64,000 nt of DNA, from the NCBI GenBank assembly GCA_019422065.1, contig JAHZEA010000002.1, positions 76,096 to 140,095 of the forward strand, written 5' to 3'. Source of the stretch: Lachnospiraceae bacterium. Lineage in GTDB: Bacteria > Bacillota > Clostridia > Lachnospirales > Anaerotignaceae. This document shows positions 1 through 8,783 of this stretch, piece after piece. A program made the position numbers and the translations under genes. The first letter of the stretch is position 1; the number at the start of each line of letters is the position of its first letter. A model generated the notes under the pieces. The model was not told the DNA's origin. It saw only the letters and a list, made by a program, of their open reading frames with translations, and did no database searches.

Positions 1-373
1 CTATAAGCTTTATTCCTTCGTCGCTTCCCTGTCCCACATGGCTTCCCGGGTGGAAATTATAATAAGCTCTGCCTTCCAAATAGTCCAGTCTATCCATATC
101 ATCTTTCATTGTGTTAAAAGCAAACTCCCTTACAGAAGCGTCTTTTGAACACGGGTTAAGTGTATAAGGCGCATGAGCCACAATAAAGCCAAAATTATTT
201 TCATCAAGTATTTTCAAAAACCTTGCAACATCATCCATATCAATATCCTTGGCTTTGCCGCCCCTAGGATTTCTGGTAAAAAACTGCAATGTATTGGCAT
301 TTATTGAAAGTGCCTCTTTTGCCATATTTTCAAAACCCTTGGATACTGAAAGATGACAGCCCAAATACAACAT
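1..373 (-). CDS. nfo: Endonuclease IV (AP endonuclease), 3' end beyond the window
   Basis: The first 124 residues are visible and the gene continues past the window edge. The translation begins MLYLGCHLSVSKG and carries family landmarks in the right order: the early GxHxS strand, an LQ(I/F)F(T)xNPR stretch near residues 29-36, HAPY near 67-70 and FHPGSHVG near residue 107. In this family the His residues bind the three Zn ions used to cut DNA 5' of abasic sites, so the role is base-excision repair. A strong AAAGGAGG site sits 6 bases before the ATG at 373. The gene follows the NSS transporter gene by 14 bases and is probably co-transcribed with it. The family call is firm; the C-terminal ligands cannot be checked. 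Confidence 0.93.
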   Translation of the reverse strand, partial: MLYLGCHLSVSKGFENMAKEALSINANTLQFFTRNPRGGKAKDIDMDDVARFLKILDENNFGFIVAHAPYTLNPCSKDASVREFAFNTMKDDMDRLDYLEGRAYYNFHPGSHVGQGSDEGIKLI

Positions 374-387
374 ATATATCCTCCTTT

Positions 388-1770
388 TTAACTTACGGAA
401 ACGCCAAAAAACATTCCGCACACAAATATAACAAACACGCATATAGGCGCAATATATCTTATTGTAAAAAGCCAATAATTTTTAAATCTAAAGCCGTTTT
501 TAGCTCCACATTCTATTTCTTTTAAAGCATTTTCTTTTTTCCAAACAAAACCGGCAAAAACACAGCTTAAAAATGCGCCTATTGGTATGGTAAATCTATC
601 AGTAAAAAGCTCTATAAAGTCCCCAAAGCTCACAAGCCTTAATCCGTCACTTACATCAAACCACAACGCTTTTAAAGGCAGATAAAGCTGAGAGAGTGTG
701 TAAAAAGCGCCCACAAAAAGCATTATAGCAGAAAGAGCGGCTGTTGTCTTTTTTCTTTCAAATTTAAGCTCGTTTTCAGCAAAAACAAGCACTGTTTCAA
801 ATATTGATATTTCAGATGTAACGGCGGCAAAAAACAAAAGCAGATAAAAAAGAGCACCAAATAAAGAACCAAAAGGCATGCTTTCAAAAACCCCGGCAAG
901 TGAAATAAAAACAAAGCTTCCGCCGCTTCCTGCCGGAGTATTTGCGGCAAAAACTGCCGGAATTATAATAAAAGATGCCGCAACGGCTACAGCTGTATCA
1001 AAAAGACAAATAAAAGCTGTATCCTTAGGTATATTGCAGTCTTTTTTTAAATAAGCTCCGTAAGTTATCATTACACCAAGACCTACTGAAAGGGAATAAA
1101 AAGCCTGTCCCAAAGCTGATAAAAGACTGGAAAAGCTGAATTTTGTTATATCAAATGAAAGCATGTATTTTACTCCCTCTAAAGCTCCCGGCAGAGTAAC
1201 TGAGCGCACAAGAAGCACTATAAGCAGAACAAAGAAAACCGGCATAACATAAAAACTGAATTTTTCTATTCCACCTGAAACGCCTTTAAGTATTACAAAT
1301 ATACACACACCTAAAAACAGTATAGGATAAAAAACAGCACTTAAAAACGGAAAACCGTTTGAACCAAGCATGTTATAAAAAAACACATCCGGAGCTGAAA
1401 ACAATTTTGCGCTTTCAAATAAATAAGCAACAAAATACCTCATTACCCAGCCGCCAAGCTGTATATAATAGCATGACACCAAAAAACCAGTTGCAACACC
1501 AAAATATCCGGCAATGGCCCATTTTTTATTAATGCTTTTATATGCGGCAACGGCATTTTTGCCTGTATATCTGCCCAAAGATGTTTCCATTATCATAAGA
1601 GGAGCACCTAAAAATATAACTATTAAAATATAAACAAGCAAATAGACACCGCCGCCGCCTTCGTATGCCCTAGCCGGAAATTTCCAAATATTTCCCAGTC
1701 CTGCCGCTGAGCCTGCCGATGCCAGTATAAAGCCTATGCTTGATGACCACTGCTGTTTTTTGTTTTCCAT
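388..1770 (-). CDS. Neurotransmitter:sodium symporter (NSS/SNF) family transporter
   Basis: This 460-residue hydrophobic protein has about 11-12 membrane segments, the usual size for bacterial LeuT-like carriers. Near residues 17-33 it shows the hallmark first-helix motif ASAGSAAGLGNIWKFP, where LeuT binds Na+ and substrate at the unwound helix. The motif is followed by a glycine-rich turn (YEGGGGVYLL) and MIMETSLGR, also typical. The likely role is Na+-driven uptake of an amino acid or a related compound; the substrate cannot be read from the sequence. An AAAGGGG site precedes the ATG at 1770. nfo follows 14 bases downstream, probably in the same transcript. The intergenic region to 1903 holds the divergent promoters. 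Confidence 0.9.
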   Translation of the reverse strand: MENKKQQWSSSIGFILASAGSAAGLGNIWKFPARAYEGGGGVYLLVYILIVIFLGAPLMIMETSLGRYTGKNAVAAYKSINKKWAIAGYFGVATGFLVSCYYIQLGGWVMRYFVAYLFESAKLFSAPDVFFYNMLGSNGFPFLSAVFYPILFLGVCIFVILKGVSGGIEKFSFYVMPVFFVLLIVLLVRSVTLPGALEGVKYMLSFDITKFSFSSLLSALGQAFYSLSVGLGVMITYGAYLKKDCNIPKDTAFICLFDTAVAVAASFIIIPAVFAANTPAGSGGSFVFISLAGVFESMPFGSLFGALFYLLLFFAAVTSEISIFETVLVFAENELKFERKKTTAALSAIMLFVGAFYTLSQLYLPLKALWFDVSDGLRLVSFGDFIELFTDRFTIPIGAFLSCVFAGFVWKKENALKEIECGAKNGFRFKNYWLFTIRYIAPICVFVIFVCGMFFGVSVS

Positions 1771-1902
1771 ATTTAAAACCCCTTTTTATAACTTTATTAC
1801 AATTTGAAACATAAACATAATCTCAATAAAAAAATTATTTCTCATTGACTAAAAATGTGCTAAAATAGTTAAGATAATCTTCATTTTTGAAAGGACATGC
1901 TT

Positions 1903-2889
1903 ATGTACGAGAAAGTATATTCAAATCCGGAAATTTATAATATTTATGTTCCGCTTCCAAATAATCCGCTTAAAAATCTTAACTGCTATGTAGTTAAAAC
2001 ACCGGAAAAGAACCTTATTATAGATACGGGTTTTAATTTAAAAGAGTGCTATGACGCTTTAAGCACTGGGCTTAAGGAGCTTGACATTGATATTTCAAAA
2101 AGTGAAATGTTCCTTACTCATCTGCATTCAGACCATACAGGCCTTGCGCCTTTTATAATGAACAGCGACTCAGTTATTTATATGAGCAAAATTGATTATG
2201 AGCATTTAAACAACGAATCGCCGGAATATTCTTGGGATGCTCTATACCGTAAATTTATGTCTGAAGGCTTTCCTAAAGAAGCAATTCAAAATTTACATAA
2301 ATCAAATCCGGCTGAAGCTTTCGCACCTGAAAAAGGCTTTAAGGCTGTTACTGTTAACGATGGCGATAAAATAACAATAGGCGATTATGAATTTACATGT
2401 GTATTTACGCCAGGCCACACACCAGGGCATATGTGCCTTTATTTAGAAAGTGAAAAGCTTTTGTTTTTAGGTGACCATGTGCTTTTTGACATAACACCTA
2501 ACATTACATTTTGGACAGGCGTACGAGATTCACTTAAGGACTACATACAAAGCCTTAATAAAGTTAAAAACCTTGATGTGCGTACAGCTCTTCCGGCACA
2601 CCGCACAAACAGCAAAGACTTTTATGTGCGTATTGACGAAATAATACAGCACCATAACCAAAGGCTTGATGAGTGTTTTAGCATAGTTAAAAATAATCCC
2701 GGCAGGAATGCATACGATATAGCCGGATTTATGAAATGGTCTATGCGCGGCAGAAACTGGCAGGAATTTCCTATGCACCAAAAATGGTTTGCCGTTGGTG
2801 AGTGTATAGCTCACTTAGACTACCTTAGATACACCAATAAAATTTACAGACGTTTTGAAAACGGCATATACTGTTATTATGCCTTTTAA
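1903..2889 (+). CDS. MBL-fold metallo-hydrolase
   Basis: A 328-residue metallo-beta-lactamase-fold protein. The metal motif HLHSDH lies near residues 73-78, followed by CVFTPGHTPGH and LFLGDHVLF, which supply the further His and Asp metal ligands. The frame opens at 1897, but the GAAAGGA site (1889-1895) is one base from that ATG and seven bases from the ATG at 1903, so 1903 is chosen. The C-terminal part (about 90 residues with PAHRT and a helical, winged-helix-like tail) resembles lactonase or glyoxalase-II-like hydrolases of the wider family. The substrate is unknown. It stands alone between divergent and convergent neighbours and shares a bidirectional terminator with the downstream gene. 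Confidence 0.85.
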   Translation: MYEKVYSNPEIYNIYVPLPNNPLKNLNCYVVKTPEKNLIIDTGFNLKECYDALSTGLKELDIDISKSEMFLTHLHSDHTGLAPFIMNSDSVIYMSKIDYEHLNNESPEYSWDALYRKFMSEGFPKEAIQNLHKSNPAEAFAPEKGFKAVTVNDGDKITIGDYEFTCVFTPGHTPGHMCLYLESEKLLFLGDHVLFDITPNITFWTGVRDSLKDYIQSLNKVKNLDVRTALPAHRTNSKDFYVRIDEIIQHHNQRLDECFSIVKNNPGRNAYDIAGFMKWSMRGRNWQEFPMHQKWFAVGECIAHLDYLRYTNKIYRRFENGIYCYYAF

Positions 2890-2913
2890 TAAATAAAATA
2901 TTATAAAAACAAA

Positions 2914-2955
2914 AAAGCACGAAATTATCTGATTTTACAAATAATCTCGTGCTTT
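2914..2955. terminator. Bidirectional intrinsic terminator
   Basis: A 15-bp stem with one mismatch (2914-2928 with 2941-2955) around a 12-base loop, flanked by A-rich and T-rich runs. It lies between two convergent genes, so it can serve both strands. Confidence 0.85.
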
Positions 2956-2979
2956 ATTACTGTTTATAAATTTTTATGT

Positions 2980-4239
2980 TTAGTCTTCTTCTTCCTCAGG
3001 GCTGTAGTTTTCGTCTATTTTAACATCAGCCTCATAAATACGCCTTGAGTTTGCTTTTGTAACTGTTACTGTAAGCTGTTTATACACAAAGCTGTCGCCT
3101 ACTTTAGGGAAACGGTTCATCTCCTCGGTTATCCAGCCGCCTACTGTACTGCTTTCAAACTCGTTTTTCATATCAAACAAGTCGAAAAAGTCATCAAGGT
3201 CGGCACTTCCCAAAACACGGTACTCATTTTCACCTGTTTTAATAAAGTCCTCAACAATCTCGTCGTGCTCGTCCCAAATTTCGCCTACAAGTTCTTCCAG
3301 TATATCCTCAAGTGTAACTATTCCCACAGTACCGCCATACTCATCGGTAATTACGGCTATATGTGTTTTGTTTGTCTGTAATTTCTGAAGAAGCTCCGAA
3401 ATTTTCATGTTAGGTATTACATAAAGGGGCTTACTCATTATGTCTTTTATATTACCTTTGAATTTATTTGAGTTATAAAAGTCTTTCTGATTAATAACAC
3501 CTATTATGTTATCTATAGTATCCTTGTAAACAGGAAGCCTTGTAAAATTGCTTTCACAAAATACGCGGTCAATTTCTTCTCTGCTGTCATTCTCATCAAT
3601 AGCCACTACATCAACCCTAGGCGTATGCACATCGGATACCTGAATGTCGTTAAACTCAATGGCGTTTCTTATAAGCTCGCCTTCTTCGTCGTTTATGCCG
3701 CCGTCATCCTGTGCCTCCTCAACCATTGTAAGAAGTTCTTCTTCTGTAAGGCCTCTGTTTTCATCATTTTTAAACACTTTGGAAATAAGATTTTTCCATG
3801 ATGAAAAAATAAAGTTAATAGGCGAAAGTATTATACAGAGTACCTTTACAAAAGGCACAACTGTCATAGCAAATTTTTCCGGAAAATCCTTTGCAATGCT
3901 TTTAGGCGTAATTTCGCCAAATATAAGCACAACAATAGTCATAACAACTGTTGAAATTGTGGCGCCGTTTTTCGGAAAATAAACTAAAAACAATACAGTC
4001 GCTACAGATGAAGCTGTAATATTAACAATATTATTTCCTATAAGTATGGTTGAAATAAGCTTGTCGTACTTCTCGTTTAACTCAAGCACTGCAGCGGCCT
4101 TTTTATCGCCGTTATTAGCCATGTTTTTCATACGTATTTTGTTAATAGATGAAAAAGCCGTTTCTGTAGCCGAGAAAAACGCAGAAAACATAATAAGAAT
4201 AACAAGAAAAATAATTTGGCCTAAATTGTCTCCGTCCAT
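2980..4239 (-). CDS. Hemolysin C/CorC (CNNM-type) family transporter with CBS pair
   Basis: This is a 419-residue protein from the chosen start. It has an N-terminal DUF21/CNNM membrane domain (hydrophobic segments roughly 5-30, 60-85 and 90-115, with FSATETAFSSINK), then a pair of CBS domains (about 195-310, including VFCESNFTRLPVY and ITDEYGGTVGIVT), then a CorC_HlyC domain at the acidic C-terminus. Such proteins are linked to Mg2+/Co2+ efflux or homeostasis; the name hemolysin is historical. The frame can also open at a TTG at 4263; the ATG at 4239 is 12 bases from an AGGGGG stretch, so the start is uncertain by 8 codons. It shares a terminator with the gene at 1903 and is divergent from the coaX pair. 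Confidence 0.88.
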   Translation of the reverse strand: MDGDNLGQIIFLVILIMFSAFFSATETAFSSINKIRMKNMANNGDKKAAAVLELNEKYDKLISTILIGNNIVNITASSVATVLFLVYFPKNGATISTVVMTIVVLIFGEITPKSIAKDFPEKFAMTVVPFVKVLCIILSPINFIFSSWKNLISKVFKNDENRGLTEEELLTMVEEAQDDGGINDEEGELIRNAIEFNDIQVSDVHTPRVDVVAIDENDSREEIDRVFCESNFTRLPVYKDTIDNIIGVINQKDFYNSNKFKGNIKDIMSKPLYVIPNMKISELLQKLQTNKTHIAVITDEYGGTVGIVTLEDILEELVGEIWDEHDEIVEDFIKTGENEYRVLGSADLDDFFDLFDMKNEFESSTVGGWITEEMNRFPKVGDSFVYKQLTVTVTKANSRRIYEADVKIDENYSPEEEED

Positions 4240-4622
4240 TTGGACATAATTCCCCCTAAACAATACTAAAATTAATTACAACAACACCAAAGCCTTTTTG
4301 ACTTGGCAATAATGGTTTTACATTTACAGCAGTATTGTGCCGTTAAAAAATACAGTATTTCCATTATTGTTTTACATCATAACAAACATATACTGATATG
4401 TCAACACGGCTTTTAGTGCCAAAATACGAGCAAATCGCTATAAAGCCTTAAAATACGCATATTACAGATATAATGTTATAATATTATAATCATAATCTAA
4501 TTTTGCCCATAAGCTATATAAGTATTTAATAAAATACTTATATTTGGTTGAAAATTTTTATACTAATTGCTATAATAAATCGAAATTTATACTACCTGCC
4601 GGTATTAAGGAGGCACAAAACC
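4240..4622. other. Divergent intergenic region with two inverted repeats
   Basis: An AT-rich stretch between the CorC-like gene and the first coaX copy, with no coding signal. It holds a 9-bp inverted repeat (CAATAATGG 4307-4315, CCATTATTG 4361-4369) whose arms are each followed by TTTTACAT. It also holds a perfect 11-bp inverted repeat with a 4-base loop (4517-4527 with 4532-4542). The second lies 80 bases before the coaX start and could be an operator or a leader hairpin; no T-run directly follows it. Confidence 0.6.
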
Positions 4623-5408
4623 ATGCTTATGGCTTTAGATGTAAGCAATACAAACATTGAAATAGGCATTCTTGACGGCTATGACATAAAAGCCAGATTT
4701 AAAATGTCTACAAACACCACACAAACATCAGATGAGATAGGCAACATTATTTATAAATTCTGTGCTTTTGAAAATGTTGACATATCAAAGCTTGAAAATA
4801 TAATTATTTCTTCTGTAGTGCCAAACATTATGTACTCACTTACCCATGGCCTTAAAAAATATTTCTGCATAGAGCCTATGGTGGTTAATTCCAATATAAA
4901 AACAGGCATAACCCTTGATATGGAGTACCCTTCACAGCTTGGCAATAACCGCCTTGTAAACCTTGCGGCGGCATACCATTTTTACGGCGGCCCAGCTATA
5001 GTTATAGACTACTCCACAGCTACAACATTTGACGTACTTGATAAAAACGGTTGTTTTATTACAGGCATTACAGCGCCTGGTATTGATATATGCGCTTCGG
5101 CACTTTACAAAAAAACAGCTCAGCTGCCTAAAATAGAGCTTAAAAAACCGGAGAGCATTTACTGCCGCAATATGGTGCAGTGCATACAGGCCGGCATATA
5201 CTACGGTCATGTAGGCGAAACAAGGTATATTGTAAACCGCATTAAAAAAGAGCTTGGCTACAGTGATGTTAAAATTATAGCAACCGGCGGCTTTGCCAGA
5301 AGTATAGACTGCGCCAATCACTTTTTTACATATTACGACCCATACCTTTCTTTTAAAGGCATGCGCCTTTTATACGACATGAACAAAAACGAAAGTGAGG
5401 GAAAATAA
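4623..5408 (+). CDS. Type III pantothenate kinase paralogue, probably catalytically altered
   Basis: A 261-residue ASKHA-fold protein clearly homologous to CoaX and to the next gene; both share TSDEIG, SVVPNIMYSLTH, EPMVV and AQLPK. The frame opens at 4548, but AAGGAGG at 4607-4613 sits 9 bases before the ATG at 4623. Three conserved positions differ from active CoaX. The phosphate-loop DVGNTN is DVSNTN (Ser8), the (F/Y)GTA(T/N)T motif is YSTATT (Ser131), and the GxDR motif is GNNR (Asn109), which replaces the Asp that acts as probable catalytic base in this family. It may be inactive, regulatory, or act on something else. It ends one base before the next coaX start, so the two are co-expressed. 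Confidence 0.82.
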   Translation: MLMALDVSNTNIEIGILDGYDIKARFKMSTNTTQTSDEIGNIIYKFCAFENVDISKLENIIISSVVPNIMYSLTHGLKKYFCIEPMVVNSNIKTGITLDMEYPSQLGNNRLVNLAAAYHFYGGPAIVIDYSTATTFDVLDKNGCFITGITAPGIDICASALYKKTAQLPKIELKKPESIYCRNMVQCIQAGIYYGHVGETRYIVNRIKKELGYSDVKIIATGGFARSIDCANHFFTYYDPYLSFKGMRLLYDMNKNESEGK

Positions 5409-5409
5409 T

Positions 5410-6180
5410 ATGCTGCTTGTAGTTGATGTAGGAAACACAAACATGGTAATAGGCCTTTATAAAGGCGATGACCTTATAAAAACATGGCGCATGAATACCC
5501 AAACCGCCCGTACATCAGACGAAATAGGTATTATAATAAATTCATTCTTTAAAGATGACAACATAGACCTTAAAGAGATAACAGGCGCCATTATAGCCTC
5601 TGTTGTGCCTAATATAATGTATTCCCTTACCCACAGCATTAAAAAATATATAGGTGTTGAGCCTATGGTGGTTTCTGCTGACATGGACTTGGGTATTACA
5701 ATAGTAAGGGACAACCCTAAAGAATGCGGTGTAGACAGAATAGTTGATATTGTAGCCGCAAAGGAGCTTTACGGCACACCCGCCATAGTTATTGATTACG
5801 GCACAGCCAATACATTTGATGTTATAAACGAGAAAAACGAGTTTATAACAGGCTTTATAACAGCCGGAGTTAAAATATGCGCCGAAGAGCTTTACAACCG
5901 CTCAGCACAGCTGCCTAAAGTAGAGCTTGTTACACCTAAAAACATTATAGCCAAAGACACTGTTACAAGCCTTCAAATAGGCATTGTGGCTGGCAGAATA
6001 GGCGAAACAATAGGCATTATAGAAGCCTTAAAAGAAGGCCTTAACATACCTCATGCCAAAGTTGTGGCAACAGGCGGACTTGCTAATGTAATAGACCCAA
6101 ACAGGGAAATATTTGATGTTTACGACCCTGTTTTAACACTTACAGGCATTAAAATACTTTACGACAGGAACAAAAAGTAA
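5410..6180 (+). CDS. coaX: Type III pantothenate kinase
   Basis: This 256-residue enzyme phosphorylates pantothenate with ATP, the first step of coenzyme A synthesis. It keeps all motifs expected of the CoaX family: DVGNTN near residues 6-11 (nucleotide phosphate loop), GVDR near 107-110 with the probable catalytic Asp109, DYGTANTFD near 129-137 and a TGF(I)TAGV loop. The frame opens at a GTG at 5395, but that GTG is part of the GTGAGGGA ribosome binding site for the ATG at 5410. It directly follows its altered paralogue. coaBC, the next cytosolic steps, lies about 44 kb away in the same window. Type III kinases are not inhibited by CoA and do not use pantothenamides. Confidence 0.93.
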   Translation: MLLVVDVGNTNMVIGLYKGDDLIKTWRMNTQTARTSDEIGIIINSFFKDDNIDLKEITGAIIASVVPNIMYSLTHSIKKYIGVEPMVVSADMDLGITIVRDNPKECGVDRIVDIVAAKELYGTPAIVIDYGTANTFDVINEKNEFITGFITAGVKICAEELYNRSAQLPKVELVTPKNIIAKDTVTSLQIGIVAGRIGETIGIIEALKEGLNIPHAKVVATGGLANVIDPNREIFDVYDPVLTLTGIKILYDRNKK

Positions 6181-6185
6181 TTTAT

Positions 6186-6224
6186 AAGCGCACTGTGTTT
6201 TGCAAAAGCAGAATACATGCGCTT
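6186..6224 (+). terminator. Intrinsic terminator after coaX
   Basis: A short stem (6186-6192 with 6218-6224) followed by a T-run on the + strand, directly after the coaX stop. The loop is long, so the hairpin at 6240-6262 may share the job. Confidence 0.5.
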
Positions 6225-6239
6225 TTTTTAATAAAAAAA

Positions 6240-6262
6240 GCGGCGCCTTTAATTGGCGCCGC
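6240..6262. terminator. Intrinsic terminator after groEL
   Basis: A perfect 8-bp GC stem (GCGGCGCC/GGCGCCGC) with a 7-base loop. A-run and T-run flanks lie on either side, so it can work on both strands between the convergent coaX and groEL. Confidence 0.9.
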
Positions 6263-6286
6263 ATATTTTTTATTCTTTAGTTTTAA

Positions 6287-7915
6287 TTACATCATTCCGC
6301 CCATTCCTGCGCCGCCTGCTGGCATAGCTGGAGCGTTTTTGTCTGGGAATTCAGCCACAACAGCCTCTGTTGTAAGGAATGTTGAAGCTACTGATGTAGC
6401 GTTCTGTAAAGCACTTCTTGTAACCTTTGCAGGGTCTACAATACCGCTTTCAACCATTTCAACATATTCCTCTGTAAGAGCGTTAAAACCAATGTTTCCA
6501 GCCTTTTCTTTTACGTTGTTAACAATTACAGAGCCTTCAAGACCAGCATTTGCTGCAATCTGTTTCATAGGAGCTTCAAGAGATTTAAGAACAATCTGAG
6601 CACCTGTCTTTTCGTCGCCTGAAAGTGTTTCAACAAGTTTTTCAACTACAGGTATAGCGTGGATATATGTTGTGCCGCCGCCTGCTACAATACCTTCTTC
6701 AACAGCTGCTCTTGTAGCTGCAAGGGCGTCTTCCATACGAAGTTTCTTTTCTTTCATTTCTGTTTCTGTAGCAGCACCTACTTTAATAACAGCTACGCCG
6801 CCTGCAAGTTTAGCAAGTCTTTCCTGAAGTTTTTCTCTGTCAAAGTCAGATGTTGTTTCTTCAATAGCTGTCTTAATCTGAGCAACTCTGCCGTCGATAG
6901 CTGCTTTGTCACCTGCACCGTCTGTAATAATTGTAAGTTCTTTTTCAACTCTAACTGTTCTTGCACGGCCAAGCATATCAAGTGTAGCGTCTTTAAGCTC
7001 AACACCAAGTTCGCTTGAAATTACCTGTCCGCCTGTAAGAATAGCTATATCCTCAAGCATAGCTTTTCTTCTGTCGCCATAGCCAGGAGCTTTAACAGCA
7101 ACACATGTGAAAGCGCCTCTTAACTTGTTAAGTACAAGTGTTGCAAGAGCCTCGCCCTCGATGTCTTCAGCTATAATAAGGAGTTTAGCGCCTGTGTTTA
7201 CAATCTGCTCAAGTATAGGAAGTATTTCCTGAATGTTAGAAATCTTCTTATCTGTAATAAGGATATATGGGTCTTCAAGAACAGCAACCATTTTTTCCAT
7301 ATCTGTTGACATGTAACTTGAAAGGTAACCTTTGTCAAACTGCATACCTTCAACAAGCTCAAGCTCTGTGTTCATTGTTTTAGCTTCTTCAACAGTGATT
7401 ACACCGTTGTTTGTAACTTTTTCCATAGCGTCGGCAATCATTTCGCCTACCTGCTCATCGCCTGAAGAAATAGCTGCAACTCTTGCGATGTGGTTCTTTG
7501 TTGTAACAGCCTGACTCATCTTTTTAATTTCTTCAACTACAGCGTCTGTAGCTTTCTGCATACCTTTTCTAAGTATAATAGCGTTAGCGCCTGCTGCAAC
7601 GTTTTTAAGGCCTTCCTGAATCATAGCCTGTGCAAGTACAGTAGCTGTTGTTGTACCATCGCCGGCTACATCGTTAGTCTTTGTAGAAACCTCTTTAACA
7701 AGCTGAGCGCCCATGTTCTCATATGGGTCTTCAAGCTCAATGTCTTTAGCTATTGTAACACCGTCGTTTGTAATAAGCGGAGACATAAATTTTCTGTCAA
7801 GAACAACGTTTCTTCCTTTTGGTCCAAGTGTTACTTTTACTGTATCAGCAAGTTTGTTTACGCCTGCTTCCATTGCTTTTCTTGCTTCTGTTCCATATAA
7901 AATCTGCTTAGGCAT
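6287..7915 (-). CDS. groEL: Chaperonin GroEL (60 kDa)
   Basis: This 542-residue chaperonin forms the double-ring folding machine with GroES, using ATP. The sequence carries VTLGPKGRNVVLD near residues 25-37, GDGTTTATVL near 85-94 (ATP site), AAVEEGIVAGGG near 400 and the flexible C-terminal Gly-Met tail ending GGAGMGGMM. The frame reaches 7933 through a TTG, but AGGAGG with a 9-base gap points to the ATG at 7915 (MPKQILYG). groES lies 64 bases upstream on the same strand. Expression is expected to follow the CIRCE element ahead of groES. Confidence 0.98.
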   Translation of the reverse strand: MPKQILYGTEARKAMEAGVNKLADTVKVTLGPKGRNVVLDRKFMSPLITNDGVTIAKDIELEDPYENMGAQLVKEVSTKTNDVAGDGTTTATVLAQAMIQEGLKNVAAGANAIILRKGMQKATDAVVEEIKKMSQAVTTKNHIARVAAISSGDEQVGEMIADAMEKVTNNGVITVEEAKTMNTELELVEGMQFDKGYLSSYMSTDMEKMVAVLEDPYILITDKKISNIQEILPILEQIVNTGAKLLIIAEDIEGEALATLVLNKLRGAFTCVAVKAPGYGDRRKAMLEDIAILTGGQVISSELGVELKDATLDMLGRARTVRVEKELTIITDGAGDKAAIDGRVAQIKTAIEETTSDFDREKLQERLAKLAGGVAVIKVGAATETEMKEKKLRMEDALAATRAAVEEGIVAGGGTTYIHAIPVVEKLVETLSGDEKTGAQIVLKSLEAPMKQIAANAGLEGSVIVNNVKEKAGNIGFNALTEEYVEMVESGIVDPAKVTRSALQNATSVASTFLTTEAVVAEFPDKNAPAMPAGGAGMGGMM

Positions 7916-7979
7916 TGTTATATTCCTCCTCAAATATCTATATCAAAATCAAATTAATTTGTTATTAACTAATTTATAA

Positions 7980-8267
7980 TCAGTCTTCAACAATAGCTAA
8001 AATCTCGTTCTGTCTAACAATAATAAGTGTTTCGCCGTCGATTTTAATTTCTGTTCCGGAGTATTTTGAATAAATAATCTTGTCGCCGACTTTAACCTGC
8101 ATTTTAACTTCTTTGCCGTCAACCATACCGCCAGGACCTACAGCTATAACCTCAGCCTCTTGTGGTTTTTCTTTGCTCTGTGTAGGAAGTACTATTCCTG
8201 ATTTTGTCTTTTCTTCAGCTTCCATCTGTTTAATAACTACTTTATCTCCCAATGGTATAATTTTCAT
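7980..8267 (-). CDS. groES: Co-chaperonin GroES (10 kDa)
   Basis: A 95-residue co-chaperonin that caps the GroEL ring. The protein starts MKIIPLGDKVVIKQ, has the mobile loop with the conserved SGIVLP, and the roof loop VGPGG; its length matches the family. AGGAGG lies 9 bases before the ATG. It is the first gene of the groES-groEL operon, with a perfect CIRCE operator 54 bases upstream of its start. Confidence 0.97.
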   Translation of the reverse strand: MKIIPLGDKVVIKQMEAEEKTKSGIVLPTQSKEKPQEAEVIAVGPGGMVDGKEVKMQVKVGDKIIYSKYSGTEIKIDGETLIIVRQNEILAIVED

Positions 8268-8321
8268 TTTGTATTACCTCCTAAAAACGATATTTATATA
8301 AAATCAGTTTATTTCACTTTA

Positions 8322-8348
8322 TTAGCACTCACTCAACCCGAGTGCTAA
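8322..8348 (-). promoter_or_regulatory. CIRCE operator (HrcA binding site)
   Basis: The + strand reads TTAGCACTC-N9-GAGTGCTAA, an exact match to the CIRCE consensus. It sits in the leader of groES-groEL and predicts repression by HrcA that is relieved by heat or misfolded protein. An AT-rich TATAAT-like stretch lies just upstream on the minus strand. Confidence 0.95.
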
Positions 8349-8783
8349 TCATTAACATTATATTATCTGCATAAGGCTTTTTATGCAAATATGATTATTA
8401 TAAAATAAACCAATTTAAAATAATTTAATTATATATTATTCCATTTTTTCTTTAAATTTCTTTTATTTTCTTTAATTTTATTTGATTTACTTAAAATTAC
8501 AACTTTTACTGCTTTCAAAGAGTCTATAATTTAAAAATTACTCTTAAAACTTTATACTTAATAATTGCCAAATATTCCAATTTTTATTCCATACTGAAAT
8601 AACTAATTGTTAATTAAAAAGCCATTTGTTTTTAAGTTGATTTAAGGAAGCAATCATATAATATTTTAAAAATTTCTTATAAGAAATATTAATCATAATG
8701 ACACAATACTACAATCTCCACAAGTATTTTTAATACCCTTTTGAAGTGTTAAAAACACTTATGAAGAAGACAAGGAGAAAAAA
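8349..8783. other. AT-rich intergenic region with two small palindromes
   Basis: No gene is seen here. The left end holds the groES promoter. On the right are a perfect 16-bp palindrome (ATTTCTTATAAGAAAT, 8672-8687) and a 7-bp inverted repeat with a 3-base gap (AAGTGTT/AACACTT, 8744-8760) only 23 bases before the next start codon. Either could be an operator for the gene at 8784. Confidence 0.5.

Noticed and set aside
289..525. 78-codon + strand open frame across the nfo/transporter junction
   Set aside because: It overlaps two well-supported minus-strand genes and has no ribosome site or protein-like composition.
6195..8301. Long open frames on the + strand opposite groEL and groES
   Set aside because: They are shadows of highly biased chaperonin codons, with Ser/Cys-rich translations, no ribosome sites and no family match.
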